Origin: Streptomyces sp. 2114.4
GTDB taxonomy: Bacteria > Actinomycetota > Actinomycetes > Streptomycetales > Streptomycetaceae
DNA length: 64,000 nt
NCBI RefSeq assembly: GCF_900187385.1
Contig: NZ_FYEY01000001.1
Location: 1,116,001 to 1,180,000 of the forward strand
Reading direction: 5' to 3'
Position numbers and translations under genes: made by a program. A model generated the notes under the pieces. It made no database searches, was not told where the DNA came from, and was given only the letters and a program-made list of their open reading frames with translations. Position 1 is the first letter of the stretch, and each line of letters starts with the position of its first letter. Shown here in pieces: positions 52,047 through 60,749 of this stretch.

Positions 52047-52808
52047 ATGCTGAACCGAGTAGCGGTCCTGTCCGACATTCACGGAGTCCTGCCGGCCCTG
52101 GAGGCGGTGCTCGCCGAACCGGAGGTCAGCACCGCCGACCGCATCGTGCTCACCGGCGACATCACCGCAGGACCGCAACCCACCCAGGTGCTCGACCGGT
52201 TGACCGGGCTGGGCGACCGTGTCCTCTGGATCAGCGGAAACGCCGACCGGGAACTCCTGGAATACCGCCGGGGGCATCGCGACACGATCCCTGATCCCGT
52301 CGCTCCGTGGGCCGCCGAACAGCTCCGCGAGGACCACCTCGGCCTTCTCGGCTCGTTGCCACCGTCGCTCTCCCTGCCCGTGCGCGGCCTGGGACAGGTG
52401 TTGTTCTGCCATGCCACGCCCCGTGACGATGAAGAGGTCGTCCTGGTCGACTCCCGCCCCGACCGCTGGAAGGAGGTCTTCGACGGACTCGACACCGGCA
52501 TCCGCACCGTGGTCTGCGGCCACACCCATATGCCGTTCGTCCGCCTCGTCCACGGCCGTATGGTCCTCAATCCCGGCAGCGTCGGCATGCCCTACGGAAG
52601 GACCGGAGCGCACTGGGCCCTCCTGGGCCCCGGCCTCGACCTGCGCACCACGCACTTCGACATCGAGGCCGCCGTCACCCAGGTCTGCCAGGAGTCGTCC
52701 TACCCCGGCATCACCGAGTGGGCCGACTACTTCCTGCACGCGCGCGCCACCGACGCGGACGCCCTCGAAATCTTCGCCCCACGGGACGGACGCGACCGGA
52801 CGTCGTGA
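52047..52808 (+). CDS. Metallophosphoesterase (YfcE/MJ0936-like)
   Basis: 253 residues. RVAVLSDIHGVLPALEAVLAE (D-x-H), LTGDITAGP (GD), WISGNADRELL (GN-D), FCHATP (H) and VVCGHTHMPFVR (GHTH) give all five metallophosphoesterase motifs for two metals; MVLNPGSVGMPYG is typical of the YfcE class. It hydrolyses a phosphomono- or diester; substrate unknown. ATG 52047 is chosen; GTG 52038 and 52041 are possible. Confidence 0.9.
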   Translation: MLNRVAVLSDIHGVLPALEAVLAEPEVSTADRIVLTGDITAGPQPTQVLDRLTGLGDRVLWISGNADRELLEYRRGHRDTIPDPVAPWAAEQLREDHLGLLGSLPPSLSLPVRGLGQVLFCHATPRDDEEVVLVDSRPDRWKEVFDGLDTGIRTVVCGHTHMPFVRLVHGRMVLNPGSVGMPYGRTGAHWALLGPGLDLRTTHFDIEAAVTQVCQESSYPGITEWADYFLHARATDADALEIFAPRDGRDRTS

Positions 52809-52820
52809 CTCCCGCTCACG

Positions 52821-53363
52821 TCAGCCGGACGCGCGCAGAGAAGCGTCCAAGGCGGTCATCAGTTCCGCGACGCGGTTCTTGCCGGCCGGTGCGACGGGAT
52901 AGCGGTGAAGAACGTCGATCAGGGCCGGTGTGGCGCGCCGTCGGGCCTGCTCGATCATCCGGTCGGCGGCTGCGGGATCGTCGCCTGCGGTGATTTCAGC
53001 TATGCGGGCGGCACATGCAGCGGCGCGCAGGATGTGGCCCACCTGGTGAGCTTTCGCGATCGGGTGGAGGTACGCGGCGGATGCGGCATCGCCGGCCGCG
53101 CGTGCAGCGAGACTTGAGGCTTCGGTGGAAGCTTCCTTCGCGGCTCGGTGTGCTTCCAACGAGGTGACACGCTGCAGCTTGGTCCGTTTCGCGCCGTTGG
53201 CGAACTCCCAGGCGGCATCAAGAGCGGCGCGAGGCCGGGCATCGCCGGGGTGGGTCTCCTCGAACACCGGGAGGACTTCCTGGGCGGTCTGTGCTGCGTA
53301 GCGTGCCACGGCTCGCAACTCGTCCATGGTCAGCTCGAAGTCACCGGACACGGTCGCCATCAT
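52821..53363 (-). CDS. Putative immunity protein, Imm5-like
   Basis: 180 residues, entirely helical. FELTMDELRAVARYAAQTAQEVLPVFEETHPGDARPRAALDAAWEFANGAKRTKLQRV and AAKEASTEASSLAARAAGDAASAAYLHPIAKAHQVGHILRAAACAARIAEI match the Imm5-like domain pattern. Despite the family name, no toxin gene adjoins; many Streptomyces carry orphan copies. ATG 53363 is the natural start. An in-frame GTG at 53555, 1 bp after the upstream stop, would add 64 residues and make it operonic with the binding-protein gene. Confidence 0.68.
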   Translation of the reverse strand: MMATVSGDFELTMDELRAVARYAAQTAQEVLPVFEETHPGDARPRAALDAAWEFANGAKRTKLQRVTSLEAHRAAKEASTEASSLAARAAGDAASAAYLHPIAKAHQVGHILRAAACAARIAEITAGDDPAAADRMIEQARRRATPALIDVLHRYPVAPAGKNRVAELMTALDASLRASG

Positions 53364-53556
53364 GACATCAAGTATCTCACCGGGCGCCCCGTCCCCTCGC
53401 CCGTCGCGTCGCTCGGTGCGGGCGGCGCGAGGCCGTGCCGCCACCCAGGCGTGGCGGTGAGCATCCTCCCGTTCCCACGCCGCCTCAACGATGTCCGCAC
53501 GCCGGTCCGGTGACAGGCCGGCCGGGCCCAGGAGGAGCCGCGGCCGGGAGAGCACC
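53364..53556 (-). other. Possible N-terminal extension or spacer before the Imm5-like gene
   Basis: The frame is open back to GTG 53555 and encodes a plausible polar segment (PAGLSPDRRADIVEAAWERE). It is either a real extension of the Imm5-like protein or part of the intergenic region. GATACT directly before ATG 53363 could instead be a -10 box for a leaderless start. Confidence 0.35.
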
Positions 53557-54693
53557 TCATTCGCCCCAGATCTTGCGGTAGGCCTGGCGGTAGCCCTCGG
53601 AGTCCCAGGACACGGCGCCGCCGGTATTGGCGGTGGTGGCGATGTGGACGGGGGCGACGTACCCGCTGTCGGGGGCGTCGGTGAAGGCGCGGTTGAACTC
53701 GTCGATGATCTGCCAGCCCTGTTCGGAGAGGGGTTCGGGCACGGTGGCGGCCTGGAACTCCTTGCCGTTGACGCGCTCGAAGGCCGACGGGTCGCCGTCG
53801 CCGGCGCCGATGTTGAAGGGGGCGCCGGCGCCGTCCTTGCCCGCGGCACGCAGGGCGGGGGCGGCGTGCTGGAAGTACAGGTCGTTGATAGCGGCGGAGT
53901 AGGTCCACTTGCTGCCGAAACGGGACATCAGGGAGCGGACTTCCCCGATGGAGCGCCTGTTGACCTGGGGAATGGGCATGTTGGTGTAGCTCAGCAGCTC
54001 GGTGCCCGAGCAGGTGGCGAGTTCCTTCTTGATCAGATCGGACTTGTGCTTGGCGAAGGGCACCGTGCCGTCGGTGAACAGGACGACGCCGGCGCGGCCG
54101 TGGGAGCGGGCGATGATCCAGTCGGCGCTGATCTTCGCAACGTCCTCGACCCGTGAGGTGATGTTGGTGAAGAGCTGCGGGTCCTTGCTGGGGCCGGGAG
54201 TCGGGGCGGCGTGCCAGCCGATCAGCGGGATTCCCTGGGCATGAGCCTTTTTGACCTCCGCCGCGGCCGTACCGGGGTCGAATCCGCTGATGACGATGCC
54301 ATCCGGCTTGAGGCGGAGGGCCTGCTTGAAGGCGGACCGGAGACCGCTGGGCGTGCCCTGGCCGTTGAGGGTACGGGCGCGCCAACCGACGATCTTGGCG
54401 GCTTCCTGGACACCTTGGGCGACCCCGGTGACGCCGGGGTTGGTCAGGGTCTGGGCGATGTAGACGACGGTCTTGTCGTGGACGGCCCGGGGTCCGGTGG
54501 TGGGGCCCTTCCAGGGGGCGTTGACCTCCTCGGCCTTCTTGACGGCTTGCTTGGCCCTGGAGAGGGCGGCGGGGCAGCCGGGCTTGGCGGAGCTCCTGTG
54601 GGATGCGGTGGTGCCGCCGCCGGATTCGCAGCCGGCGGTGGCCATGACCAGGAGTGCGGCGGCTGTCACGACCGCCGTGCGGGTGGGCTGCAC
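53557..54693 (-). CDS. Sugar-type periplasmic binding lipoprotein (peripla_BP fold)
   Basis: 378 residues. Lipoprotein signal with lipobox ATAGC (Cys 22). After a ~50-residue linker, DKTVVYIAQTLTNPGVTGVAQGVQEAAKIVGWRARTLNGQGTPSGLRSAFKQALRLKPDGIVISGFDPG is the RbsB/LacI-like type I binding fold, ending DEFNRAFTDAPDSGYVAPVHIAT. Such proteins bind sugars or autoinducer-like ligands for ABC import or for a sensor. No ABC permease or ATPase adjoins, so it is an orphan; a link to the divergent conservon sensor is conceivable but unproven. Confidence 0.85.
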   Translation of the reverse strand: MQPTRTAVVTAAALLVMATAGCESGGGTTASHRSSAKPGCPAALSRAKQAVKKAEEVNAPWKGPTTGPRAVHDKTVVYIAQTLTNPGVTGVAQGVQEAAKIVGWRARTLNGQGTPSGLRSAFKQALRLKPDGIVISGFDPGTAAAEVKKAHAQGIPLIGWHAAPTPGPSKDPQLFTNITSRVEDVAKISADWIIARSHGRAGVVLFTDGTVPFAKHKSDLIKKELATCSGTELLSYTNMPIPQVNRRSIGEVRSLMSRFGSKWTYSAAINDLYFQHAAPALRAAGKDGAGAPFNIGAGDGDPSAFERVNGKEFQAATVPEPLSEQGWQIIDEFNRAFTDAPDSGYVAPVHIATTANTGGAVSWDSEGYRQAYRKIWGE

Positions 54694-55161
54694 GGGTCTC
54701 CTCGCAGGACAGGATGAGGATACGGGTTGGGTGGGGGGAGACAGGTTACGGGTGGCGGTTGACCGGGAGGCAGCCGCCTTCGCAGGTACGGATGCGCCTT
54801 GGGAGCCGGGGCCCGGTCCAGCCTGGAGCCAGGACCGGGCCCGGCCCGGGACGTGGACCGGTGGGAAACGATTCGGTCACGTTCTCCTCCCCCTTCAGGC
54901 GTCGCCTCGCTGGCCGGCATGACGCTCCACAAGGGGGTAACCGGCCAAATGTGACAAAGAGTTGAATTCCGCTTGGCCATTGGTGGTCCTGTGTTGCATG
55001 CGCGTGCACAAGCGGTAATGTTCGCCGCCGGTTGGGCATGTGGCGCAATCTTTTCGCTCACCTGGGGCGAAAGCTCGCAAGCGTCACGCTCTCCCGCTGT
55101 CGGCGGTCGGCAACAACACCACCTCGGTCACCGCTCAGAAGCACGTCGTAAGGAGGCCCGG
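54694..55161. other. Divergent regulatory region upstream of the conservon
   Basis: No gene is supported. It separates the binding-lipoprotein gene and cvnA. It contains the hairpin 54809-54842, a patch of lower GC around 54940-55060, and the AAGGAGG ribosome-binding site of cvnA at its end. Confidence 0.5.
54809..54842. repeat. 11-bp-stem hairpin with nested palindrome
   Basis: GGGCCCGGTCC and GGACCGGGCCC flank a 12-nt loop that itself contains CCTGGAGCCAGG. It lies between divergent genes, so a terminator role is less likely than a regulatory one. Confidence 0.55.
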
Positions 55162-57720
55162 GTGTCTGTGGACACAGTGGACCCGCCACCCGAACGGGAT
55201 CCGTCCCTGCGTTCACCGATGAGACCAGGGTTCCGCCGGCAGGCGGGCGCCTACCTGGACCGCTGGCCGTTCCGCCGGAAACTCAACGTTCTGGTGATCG
55301 CGCCCGTCGCCGTCGTCGGCGTGCTGCTGGCCATCGGCGTCAGCACGCAGATGGAGAAGGCCCGGGACGCCGGCCGGAGCGCCGAGCTCGTGCGCGACAG
55401 CGAGCAGGTCACCAAGCTCATCAACGACGTACAGGCCGAACACCGGCAGGCGCTCCTGCTGTCCGTGGAGCAGGAGTCGGCCCGGCCCGGCGCCACGCTG
55501 CCGTCCACCGCCGCCTACCGCCAGACACAGCGCGCGACCGACGGCCAGGTCGCCGCCGTGCGTTCCGGGTTCGGAACGGGCCTGCCGAAGGAGGAGGGGC
55601 GGGCCCTCGACTACATCCGGGGCCTTGCCGTGCTGCGCGACAAGGTCGAGCGGGGCTCGGTTCCGGCCGCCGGCATCGACCCCGCGTACGCTGCCGCGGT
55701 CGGCTACCTCATCGACGGGATCGGTCTCGACCGCTTCGCGGGCACCTCGTCGTCCTCGGTCACCTACCTCCTCGACACGGTGCTGCGCGCCGACGCCGCC
55801 CACGCGGCCTTCGAGAGCGGAGTGTTCTCCGCGCAGACCCGGGACGCCAACGCGCTCACCGAGTACACCCGCGCCGTCGGCGCGCACCGGCTCTACGAGG
55901 AGCAGACGGAGCGCTTCGGCAGGATCGCCGACCCGGAGCAGGCCCTGCGCCTGGACGGGATCGAGCGGGATGCCGAGGAGAACGGCATCGAGGCCCAGTT
56001 CGCGGAGCTCCAGATCGATCCGGGCTCCCTGCAGGGCCAGACCCCGCATCAGCTGCGTCAGGCGATCGCCGCCGGAACCCGGCAGGCCGAGGCCCGCCTC
56101 GACATCACCCGGTCGCTGATCGACCAGATCGCCGCCCGCGCCGACGGTCTCTCCCGCAGTGCCCTGTACAACGCGCTGGCGATGCTCGGCCTCGCCCTGC
56201 TCGGCTTCGCCTCCTGGCTGTCCTTCTCCGTCCTGGTCCGGCGCTCGGTCGTACGTCCCCTGGCGGCCCTGACCGGCGCCGCACAGCAGGTGGTCGACGT
56301 GGCCGGCGAAGAGCTCGCCAAGGTCGAGGACGACGAGTCGGCGGAGCGCACCCCGCTGCGGCCGCGGCCGATCCCCGTCCCGGTCCACGACGAGATCGGT
56401 CACCTGGCCGAGGCGTTCAACCAGGTACAGGTCACCGCCGCGGCGCTGCTGGAGCGGCAGGTGCTCAGCCGCCACAACGTCGCCGAGATGTTCGGCAACG
56501 TCGGACGCCGCGTCAGCAACCTCACCAGCCGCCAGCTCATGCTGATCGACGCCGTGGAACGGGAGGAGACCGACCCCGGTGTCCTGGAGCGGATGTACCG
56601 CATCGACCACATCGCCGTACGTCTCCAGCGCAACGCGGACAGCCTGATGCTGCTCGCCGGGATCCGGGACCCGGAGATGGACGCCAGGCCGACCACTCTG
56701 GTCAACGTCATACGCGCCGGACTCGGTCAGATCGAGGGATACCAGCGGGTGTCCCTGCGGTCCGAGACGGAGGCCACCGTCGCGCCCGACATCGTCGACG
56801 ATCTGACGCTGATGCTCGCCGAACTGCTGGAGAACGCCGTCTCGTTCTCCCCGTCCGACACCCCCGTCGAGGTCGTCGTCCGGCCCGGCACCGATGTGAC
56901 CTCGGACGGTGGCGCCCTGATCGAGGTCATCGACCACGGCCTCGGGATGAGTGCGGAACGCCTCGACGAGGAGAACTCCCGGCTCGTCCGGCGGGAACGG
57001 CTCGACCTCGTCCCGACCAAGGTCCTCGGCCTGTTCGTGGTCGGAAACCTCGCCCGGCGCTCGGGCATCCGGGTCGCCCTGAGCCGTACGCCGGGCGGCG
57101 GGGTCACCGGCTCCGTCTGGCTCCCTTCCACACTGCTGCTGAGCGAGAGCCCGGCCGCCACGGCGTCCCCGGCCGCGGACGGGGCAGAGCACCCGGCAGC
57201 GCCTGAGCCGGCGTCCACCGAGCCCGCACCCGGGCCCGACCGCGGGCCCGCACCGGCCTCCGCCGCCGCTCCCCTGCCGGTGCGGACGCCCGCCGCCCCG
57301 CCCGAACAGCGGCCCGCCGCCCCCTCGCCACGAGACGAGCTCCCCCGGCGCCTTCCGCGTCGCACGGACACGGAGCGGACCGCCCCCGCGGGTGAGACGC
57401 GCCCGGCATCGTCCGGCCGCCCGCTGCGACGGCGGGTACGGGGAGCGACGCTCGACATGACCGCCCCGGCGGCCGACCGCGGGACCCAGGCCACGCGCCG
57501 GCCCGTCGACGCCGAGGCGGTCCGCTGTGAACTCGACGAATTCGAGGCCGCCGTACGCAGGGCGGAACAAGAAGCAGAGCAACGAGCAGAAGACCAACCA
57601 GCAGAGCAGCAAGCAGAGCGAGCGGCGGAGCAGGAATTTTCCGCTGCCCCGACCGATCCAGCGCCATCGCCACACCAGCACCCCCGGAAGGAGTCGGGCA
57701 GTGACCACGCCGACAGGTAA
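55162..57720 (+). CDS. cvnA: Conservon sensor histidine kinase-like protein CvnA
   Basis: 852 residues. Basic N terminus, membrane helix NVLVIAPVAVVGVLLAIGV (about residues 45-63), an external nitrate-sensor-like domain, a second helix NALAMLGLALLGFASWLSFSVLV, a HAMP region and a histidine-kinase-type ATPase (LMLAELLENAVSFSPSDTP, IEVIDHGLGMS). There is no clear phosphoacceptor His in an H box, as usual for CvnA. The last ~250 residues are a Pro/Ala/Glu-rich tail. CvnA organises a membrane complex with CvnB-D resembling a G-protein system. GTG 55162 follows AAGGAGG; its end overlaps cvnB by 20 bp. Confidence 0.92.
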   Translation: MSVDTVDPPPERDPSLRSPMRPGFRRQAGAYLDRWPFRRKLNVLVIAPVAVVGVLLAIGVSTQMEKARDAGRSAELVRDSEQVTKLINDVQAEHRQALLLSVEQESARPGATLPSTAAYRQTQRATDGQVAAVRSGFGTGLPKEEGRALDYIRGLAVLRDKVERGSVPAAGIDPAYAAAVGYLIDGIGLDRFAGTSSSSVTYLLDTVLRADAAHAAFESGVFSAQTRDANALTEYTRAVGAHRLYEEQTERFGRIADPEQALRLDGIERDAEENGIEAQFAELQIDPGSLQGQTPHQLRQAIAAGTRQAEARLDITRSLIDQIAARADGLSRSALYNALAMLGLALLGFASWLSFSVLVRRSVVRPLAALTGAAQQVVDVAGEELAKVEDDESAERTPLRPRPIPVPVHDEIGHLAEAFNQVQVTAAALLERQVLSRHNVAEMFGNVGRRVSNLTSRQLMLIDAVEREETDPGVLERMYRIDHIAVRLQRNADSLMLLAGIRDPEMDARPTTLVNVIRAGLGQIEGYQRVSLRSETEATVAPDIVDDLTLMLAELLENAVSFSPSDTPVEVVVRPGTDVTSDGGALIEVIDHGLGMSAERLDEENSRLVRRERLDLVPTKVLGLFVVGNLARRSGIRVALSRTPGGGVTGSVWLPSTLLLSESPAATASPAADGAEHPAAPEPASTEPAPGPDRGPAPASAAAPLPVRTPAAPPEQRPAAPSPRDELPRRLPRRTDTERTAPAGETRPASSGRPLRRRVRGATLDMTAPAADRGTQATRRPVDAEAVRCELDEFEAAVRRAEQEAEQRAEDQPAEQQAERAAEQEFSAAPTDPAPSPHQHPRKESGSDHADR

Positions 57721-58177
57721 GACCAGTTCCGAGCAGGAGGAAGCCACTGATCTGACCGCCGCCGCGGCCGACTTCACCTGGCTGCTCGACCGGTTCGCCA
57801 CCCAGACCGCCGGCGTCGTCGACGCCATCGCGGTGTCCTCCGACGGCCTGCTGATCGCCGTCTCCCAACTGCGCGAGCAGGCGGACTCCGAACGGCTGGC
57901 CGCCATCGTCTCGGGTGTCACGAGTCTGGCCGCCGGCGCGTCCGGCAACTACGGACTCGGCGGCCTCAACAAGGTCATCATCGACCTGGAGGGCGGCCAT
58001 GTGCTGGTGTCGGCCATCGGCTGCGGTGCCGTCCTCGGTGTGGTGACGTCGAAGGAGGCGAAGCTCGGCAACATCGCCTACGAGATGACCCTCTTCGCCA
58101 ACCGGGCCGGCAGCGCGCTCACCCCCCAACTGGTGCTGGAGCTCAAGAAGAACGCCGGCGCCACACCGGCCCGCTGA
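57701..58177 (+). CDS. cvnB: Conservon roadblock/LC7 protein CvnB
   Basis: 158 residues. DLTAAAADFTWLLDRFATQTAGVVDAIAVSSDGLLIAVS is the roadblock/LC7 opening, and GGLNKVIIDLEGGHVLVSAIGCGAVLGVVTSKEAKLGNIAYEMTLFANRAG its core. CvnB interacts with CvnA and CvnD, possibly as a GTPase-activating partner. GTG 57701 follows GGAAGGAG inside the cvnA 3' end (20-bp overlap). Confidence 0.93.
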   Translation: MTTPTGKTSSEQEEATDLTAAAADFTWLLDRFATQTAGVVDAIAVSSDGLLIAVSQLREQADSERLAAIVSGVTSLAAGASGNYGLGGLNKVIIDLEGGHVLVSAIGCGAVLGVVTSKEAKLGNIAYEMTLFANRAGSALTPQLVLELKKNAGATPAR

Positions 58178-58223
58178 CCCTTCCACTCCGCGGAGGCGGG
58201 ACACAGGTGCTGAGAAGAGAATC

Positions 58224-58649
58224 ATGATGGCGGACGGAGAGGGCGGCGCCCCGGGCCCGCCGGAGCCCGCCGGCCGCGCTCCCGCGATCCGGCCCTTCCT
58301 GCTGACCGCCGGCCGGGTGGCGGGGGGCGGCACCGGCCCCCCGCTCCCGGTCGAGGCCCAGGTCGTGGCGACCTCGTCCGGTCTCCGCGTCCTGGGTTCG
58401 CTCGCCTTCGAACAACACGACATCGTCGCCGCCTGCCGACGGCCGCAGTCGGTGGCGGAACTGGCCGCCCGGCTGCGCCTCCACCTCAATGTGGTCCGGG
58501 TACTGGCGGAGGACCTGTGCGCCGCCGGGCATCTGGCGGTCCACGTCCCGGACGCCAGGACAGCCCAGGACATCTCCGTACTGCGAAGGGTTATTGATGG
58601 TCTCCGCACCGTCCCCGACTCACGGGACGCACTCCGTGACAGCGGTTGA
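58224..58649 (+). CDS. cvnC: Conservon DUF742 protein CvnC
   Basis: 141 residues. The C-terminal two thirds form the DUF742 winged-helix-like domain: LPVEAQVVATSSGLRVLGSLAFEQHDIVAACRRPQSVAELAARLRLHLNVVRVLAEDLCAAGHLAVH. The N terminus is Pro/Gly-rich. Part of the cvn complex; it overlaps cvnD by 53 bp, so the genes are translated together. Confidence 0.92.
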   Translation: MMADGEGGAPGPPEPAGRAPAIRPFLLTAGRVAGGGTGPPLPVEAQVVATSSGLRVLGSLAFEQHDIVAACRRPQSVAELAARLRLHLNVVRVLAEDLCAAGHLAVHVPDARTAQDISVLRRVIDGLRTVPDSRDALRDSG

Positions 58650-59211
58650 ACAGCCGCCGGTACCGGTCAAGCTGGTCATCGCCGGCGGCTTCGGCGTCGG
58701 CAAGACCACGGCCGTGGGCGCGATCTCCGAGATCCGGCCGCTGACCACGGAGGCCGCCATCACGGAGGTCGCGGCGGGCGTGGACGATCTCTCCCACACC
58801 CCCGGCAAGACCACCACCACGGTCGCCATGGACTTCGGCTGCATCACCATCGACCCGACGCTGAAGCTCTATCTGTTCGGCACGCCGGGCCAGGACCGGT
58901 TCGGGTTCATGTGGGACGACGTGGTCGAGGGGGCTCTCGGCGGGCTGGTGATCGTGGACACCCGCCGGCTGGACGACTGTTACGCCGCGGTGGACTACTT
59001 CGAGCACAAGGACATCCCGTTCGCCGTCGCCGTCAACGCGTTCGACGGTGAGGTCGAGCACGGCCTCGACGAGGTGCGGTGGGCGCTGGACGTCTCCGAC
59101 CACGTACCGCTGGTCGTCTTCGACGCACGCCACACGGGCTCGGTCCGGGATGCGCTGCTGGTCGTCCTCGAAGTCGCCCTCTCGCGCGCACAAACCACAC
59201 ACCTGGGCTGA
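58597..59211 (+). CDS. cvnD: Conservon small GTPase CvnD
   Basis: 204 residues. KLVIAGGFGVGKTTAVGAISEI (P loop GGFGVGKT, about residues 31-38), TTVAMDFGCITIDPTLKLYLFGTPGQDRFGFMW (switch II GTPGQ) and the guanine-region VAVNAFDGE (N-x-F-D instead of NKxD, as in other conservon GTPases). It is the G-protein-like output of the conservon. ATG 58597 lies inside cvnC after GCGAAGGG. No cytochrome P450 (cvnE) follows; the next gene is the eCIS-type regulator. Confidence 0.93.
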   Translation: MVSAPSPTHGTHSVTAVEQPPVPVKLVIAGGFGVGKTTAVGAISEIRPLTTEAAITEVAAGVDDLSHTPGKTTTTVAMDFGCITIDPTLKLYLFGTPGQDRFGFMWDDVVEGALGGLVIVDTRRLDDCYAAVDYFEHKDIPFAVAVNAFDGEVEHGLDEVRWALDVSDHVPLVVFDARHTGSVRDALLVVLEVALSRAQTTHLG

Positions 59212-59341
59212 CTCCCGGCCGCCTTCCGAGCTCTCCCGACCGAAGGGTTGGCTTCCGGTGTTGATCGCCCGGTAAGCGTTTGTTGATTGCTTTCGCCGAC
59301 TCTGCGGCTGTCGGTAAACGGGGGCGAGGCAAGGAACTTAA

Positions 59342-60037
59342 GTGCTGGATACACGTGTCACGGTGACGGTGCACACCTCCGACCCGCTCGGTCGGGCCGG
59401 AGTCGTCAGCCACTTGCAGCAGCAGCCCAGCGTCGAGATCGTCCAGGACCAGGGCGGTACGGCGGCCAGGGAGCGGGTCGATACGACAGGGAGACAGCAG
59501 GAAGGGGGTGGGGAAGCGGCCGGGACCGTGGCGATCTCGCTCATCGACCGGTTCGACGACATGGCCGCGGCAGAGCTGAGACGGCTGGCCCGGGGTGGCG
59601 AACAGCGCGTGGTGCTGATCGCCGGGAATCTGCGCGAGCCGGATCTGATGACGATCGTGGAGTATGGCGTGCGAGCCATCATCTGGCGTCATCAGGCCAC
59701 CCCGCAGCGGCTGGTGCAGGCGGTGCAGAGTGCGGCGCGCGGCGAGGGCGACCTGCCGCCGGACCTGATCAGCAAGCTGCTCACACAGGTGGGACAGCTG
59801 CGGCGGTCGGCGGTGACCTCCGCCGCTGTCGCATGGGCACCGACGGTCGGGATGGCGCCGCGCGAGGTCGATGTGCTGCGGCTGGTCGCGGACGGGCTGG
59901 ACACCCGGCAGATCTCCGAGAAGCTCGCCTACTCCGAACGCACCGTCAAGAACGTCCTGCACGCCCTGATGACGCGCCTCCAGCTGCACAACCGCGCTCA
60001 CGCCGTCGCGTACGCACTGCGTGAGGGATACATCTGA
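59342..60037 (+). CDS. LuxR/NarL-type regulator with atypical receiver (eCIS-associated)
   Basis: 231 residues. The C-terminal helix-turn-helix is typical: GMAPREVDVLRLVADGLDTRQISEKLAYSERTVKNVLHALMTRLQL. The N-terminal receiver-like half departs from the consensus: VTVHTSDPLG lacks the paired acidic residues, the region of the phosphoacceptor reads VAISLIDRFDD, and the conserved Lys is replaced (IIWRHQA). It is probably phosphorylation-independent. Its place directly before DUF4255 and an Afp15-like ATPase resembles the regulator at the end of Streptomyces contractile-injection clusters. GTG 59342. Confidence 0.87.
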   Translation: MLDTRVTVTVHTSDPLGRAGVVSHLQQQPSVEIVQDQGGTAARERVDTTGRQQEGGGEAAGTVAISLIDRFDDMAAAELRRLARGGEQRVVLIAGNLREPDLMTIVEYGVRAIIWRHQATPQRLVQAVQSAARGEGDLPPDLISKLLTQVGQLRRSAVTSAAVAWAPTVGMAPREVDVLRLVADGLDTRQISEKLAYSERTVKNVLHALMTRLQLHNRAHAVAYALREGYI

Positions 60038-60089
60038 TGGGGCCGGAAGCAGGCACGGAAGCAACTGGTCACAGGGTGGGGGGACAGCG

Positions 60090-60749
60090 GTGATTCACGA
60101 AGTCGATGAGGCGATGCGGAGGGTGCTGCGCGGCGGGGTGCTGCCGGACGGTTCCGGGGACATCGCATTCGAGGCGCCGACCCGCAACTGGGCGGCGCGG
60201 CGCAACGCACCCACGCTCAATGCGTATCTCTACGACATACGCGAGGAGGTCGCCCGCCGCGAGCGCGGGGCGATCTCGGAGCGGGACGCCAGTGGTGTGG
60301 TCGTGCGCCGGCATCAGCCGCCGCGCTGGTTCCGGCTGTCTTACCTGGTCACGGCGTGGACCACGCGCCCGGAGGACGAACACCGGCTGCTGTCGGCCGC
60401 GCTGGGGTGCCTGCTCTCGCACGAGATGCTGCCGGTGGCCGCATTGCCGGACGCGCTCCGCGCGCTGAAGGCGAGCATTCCGCTCACGGTCGCGGTGCCG
60501 CCCCCCGAGTCCCGCTCGATCGCCGATATCTGGTCTGCGCTCGGTGGCGAACTCAAGCCGTCCCTGGACGTGGTGATCACCGTGCCGTTCCCGGTCTCGC
60601 CCTCGTACGAGGTGGCGCCGCCGGTGACGGAGGGCGCGGTCGCGGTCGTCCGCGGACTCGACGGCGTCCCCGGCGACTCCCAGCCCCGGATGCTCCGGTC
60701 CGCTCCGGGCGCCTCGTCGTCCGCCACGGCCGGCGAGGAGGAAGGGTGA
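60090..60749 (+). CDS. DUF4255/Pvc16-like tail terminator protein of an eCIS
   Basis: 219 residues. VIHEVDEAMRRVLRGGVLPDGSGDIAFEAPTRNWAARRNAPTLNAYLYDIREEVARRE and PPRWFRLSYLVTAWTTRPEDEHRLLSAALGCLLSHEMLP are the DUF4255 (Pvc16 N-terminal) pattern. In contractile injection systems this protein caps the sheath-tube. GTG 60090 follows GGGGGGA. Its stop overlaps the ATPase start as GTGA. Confidence 0.87.
   Translation: MIHEVDEAMRRVLRGGVLPDGSGDIAFEAPTRNWAARRNAPTLNAYLYDIREEVARRERGAISERDASGVVVRRHQPPRWFRLSYLVTAWTTRPEDEHRLLSAALGCLLSHEMLPVAALPDALRALKASIPLTVAVPPPESRSIADIWSALGGELKPSLDVVITVPFPVSPSYEVAPPVTEGAVAVVRGLDGVPGDSQPRMLRSAPGASSSATAGEEEG

Noticed and set aside
55213..57948. 911-codon open frame antisense to cvnA and cvnB
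   Set aside because: It spans two well-identified conservon genes and has no recognisable domain; a composition artefact.
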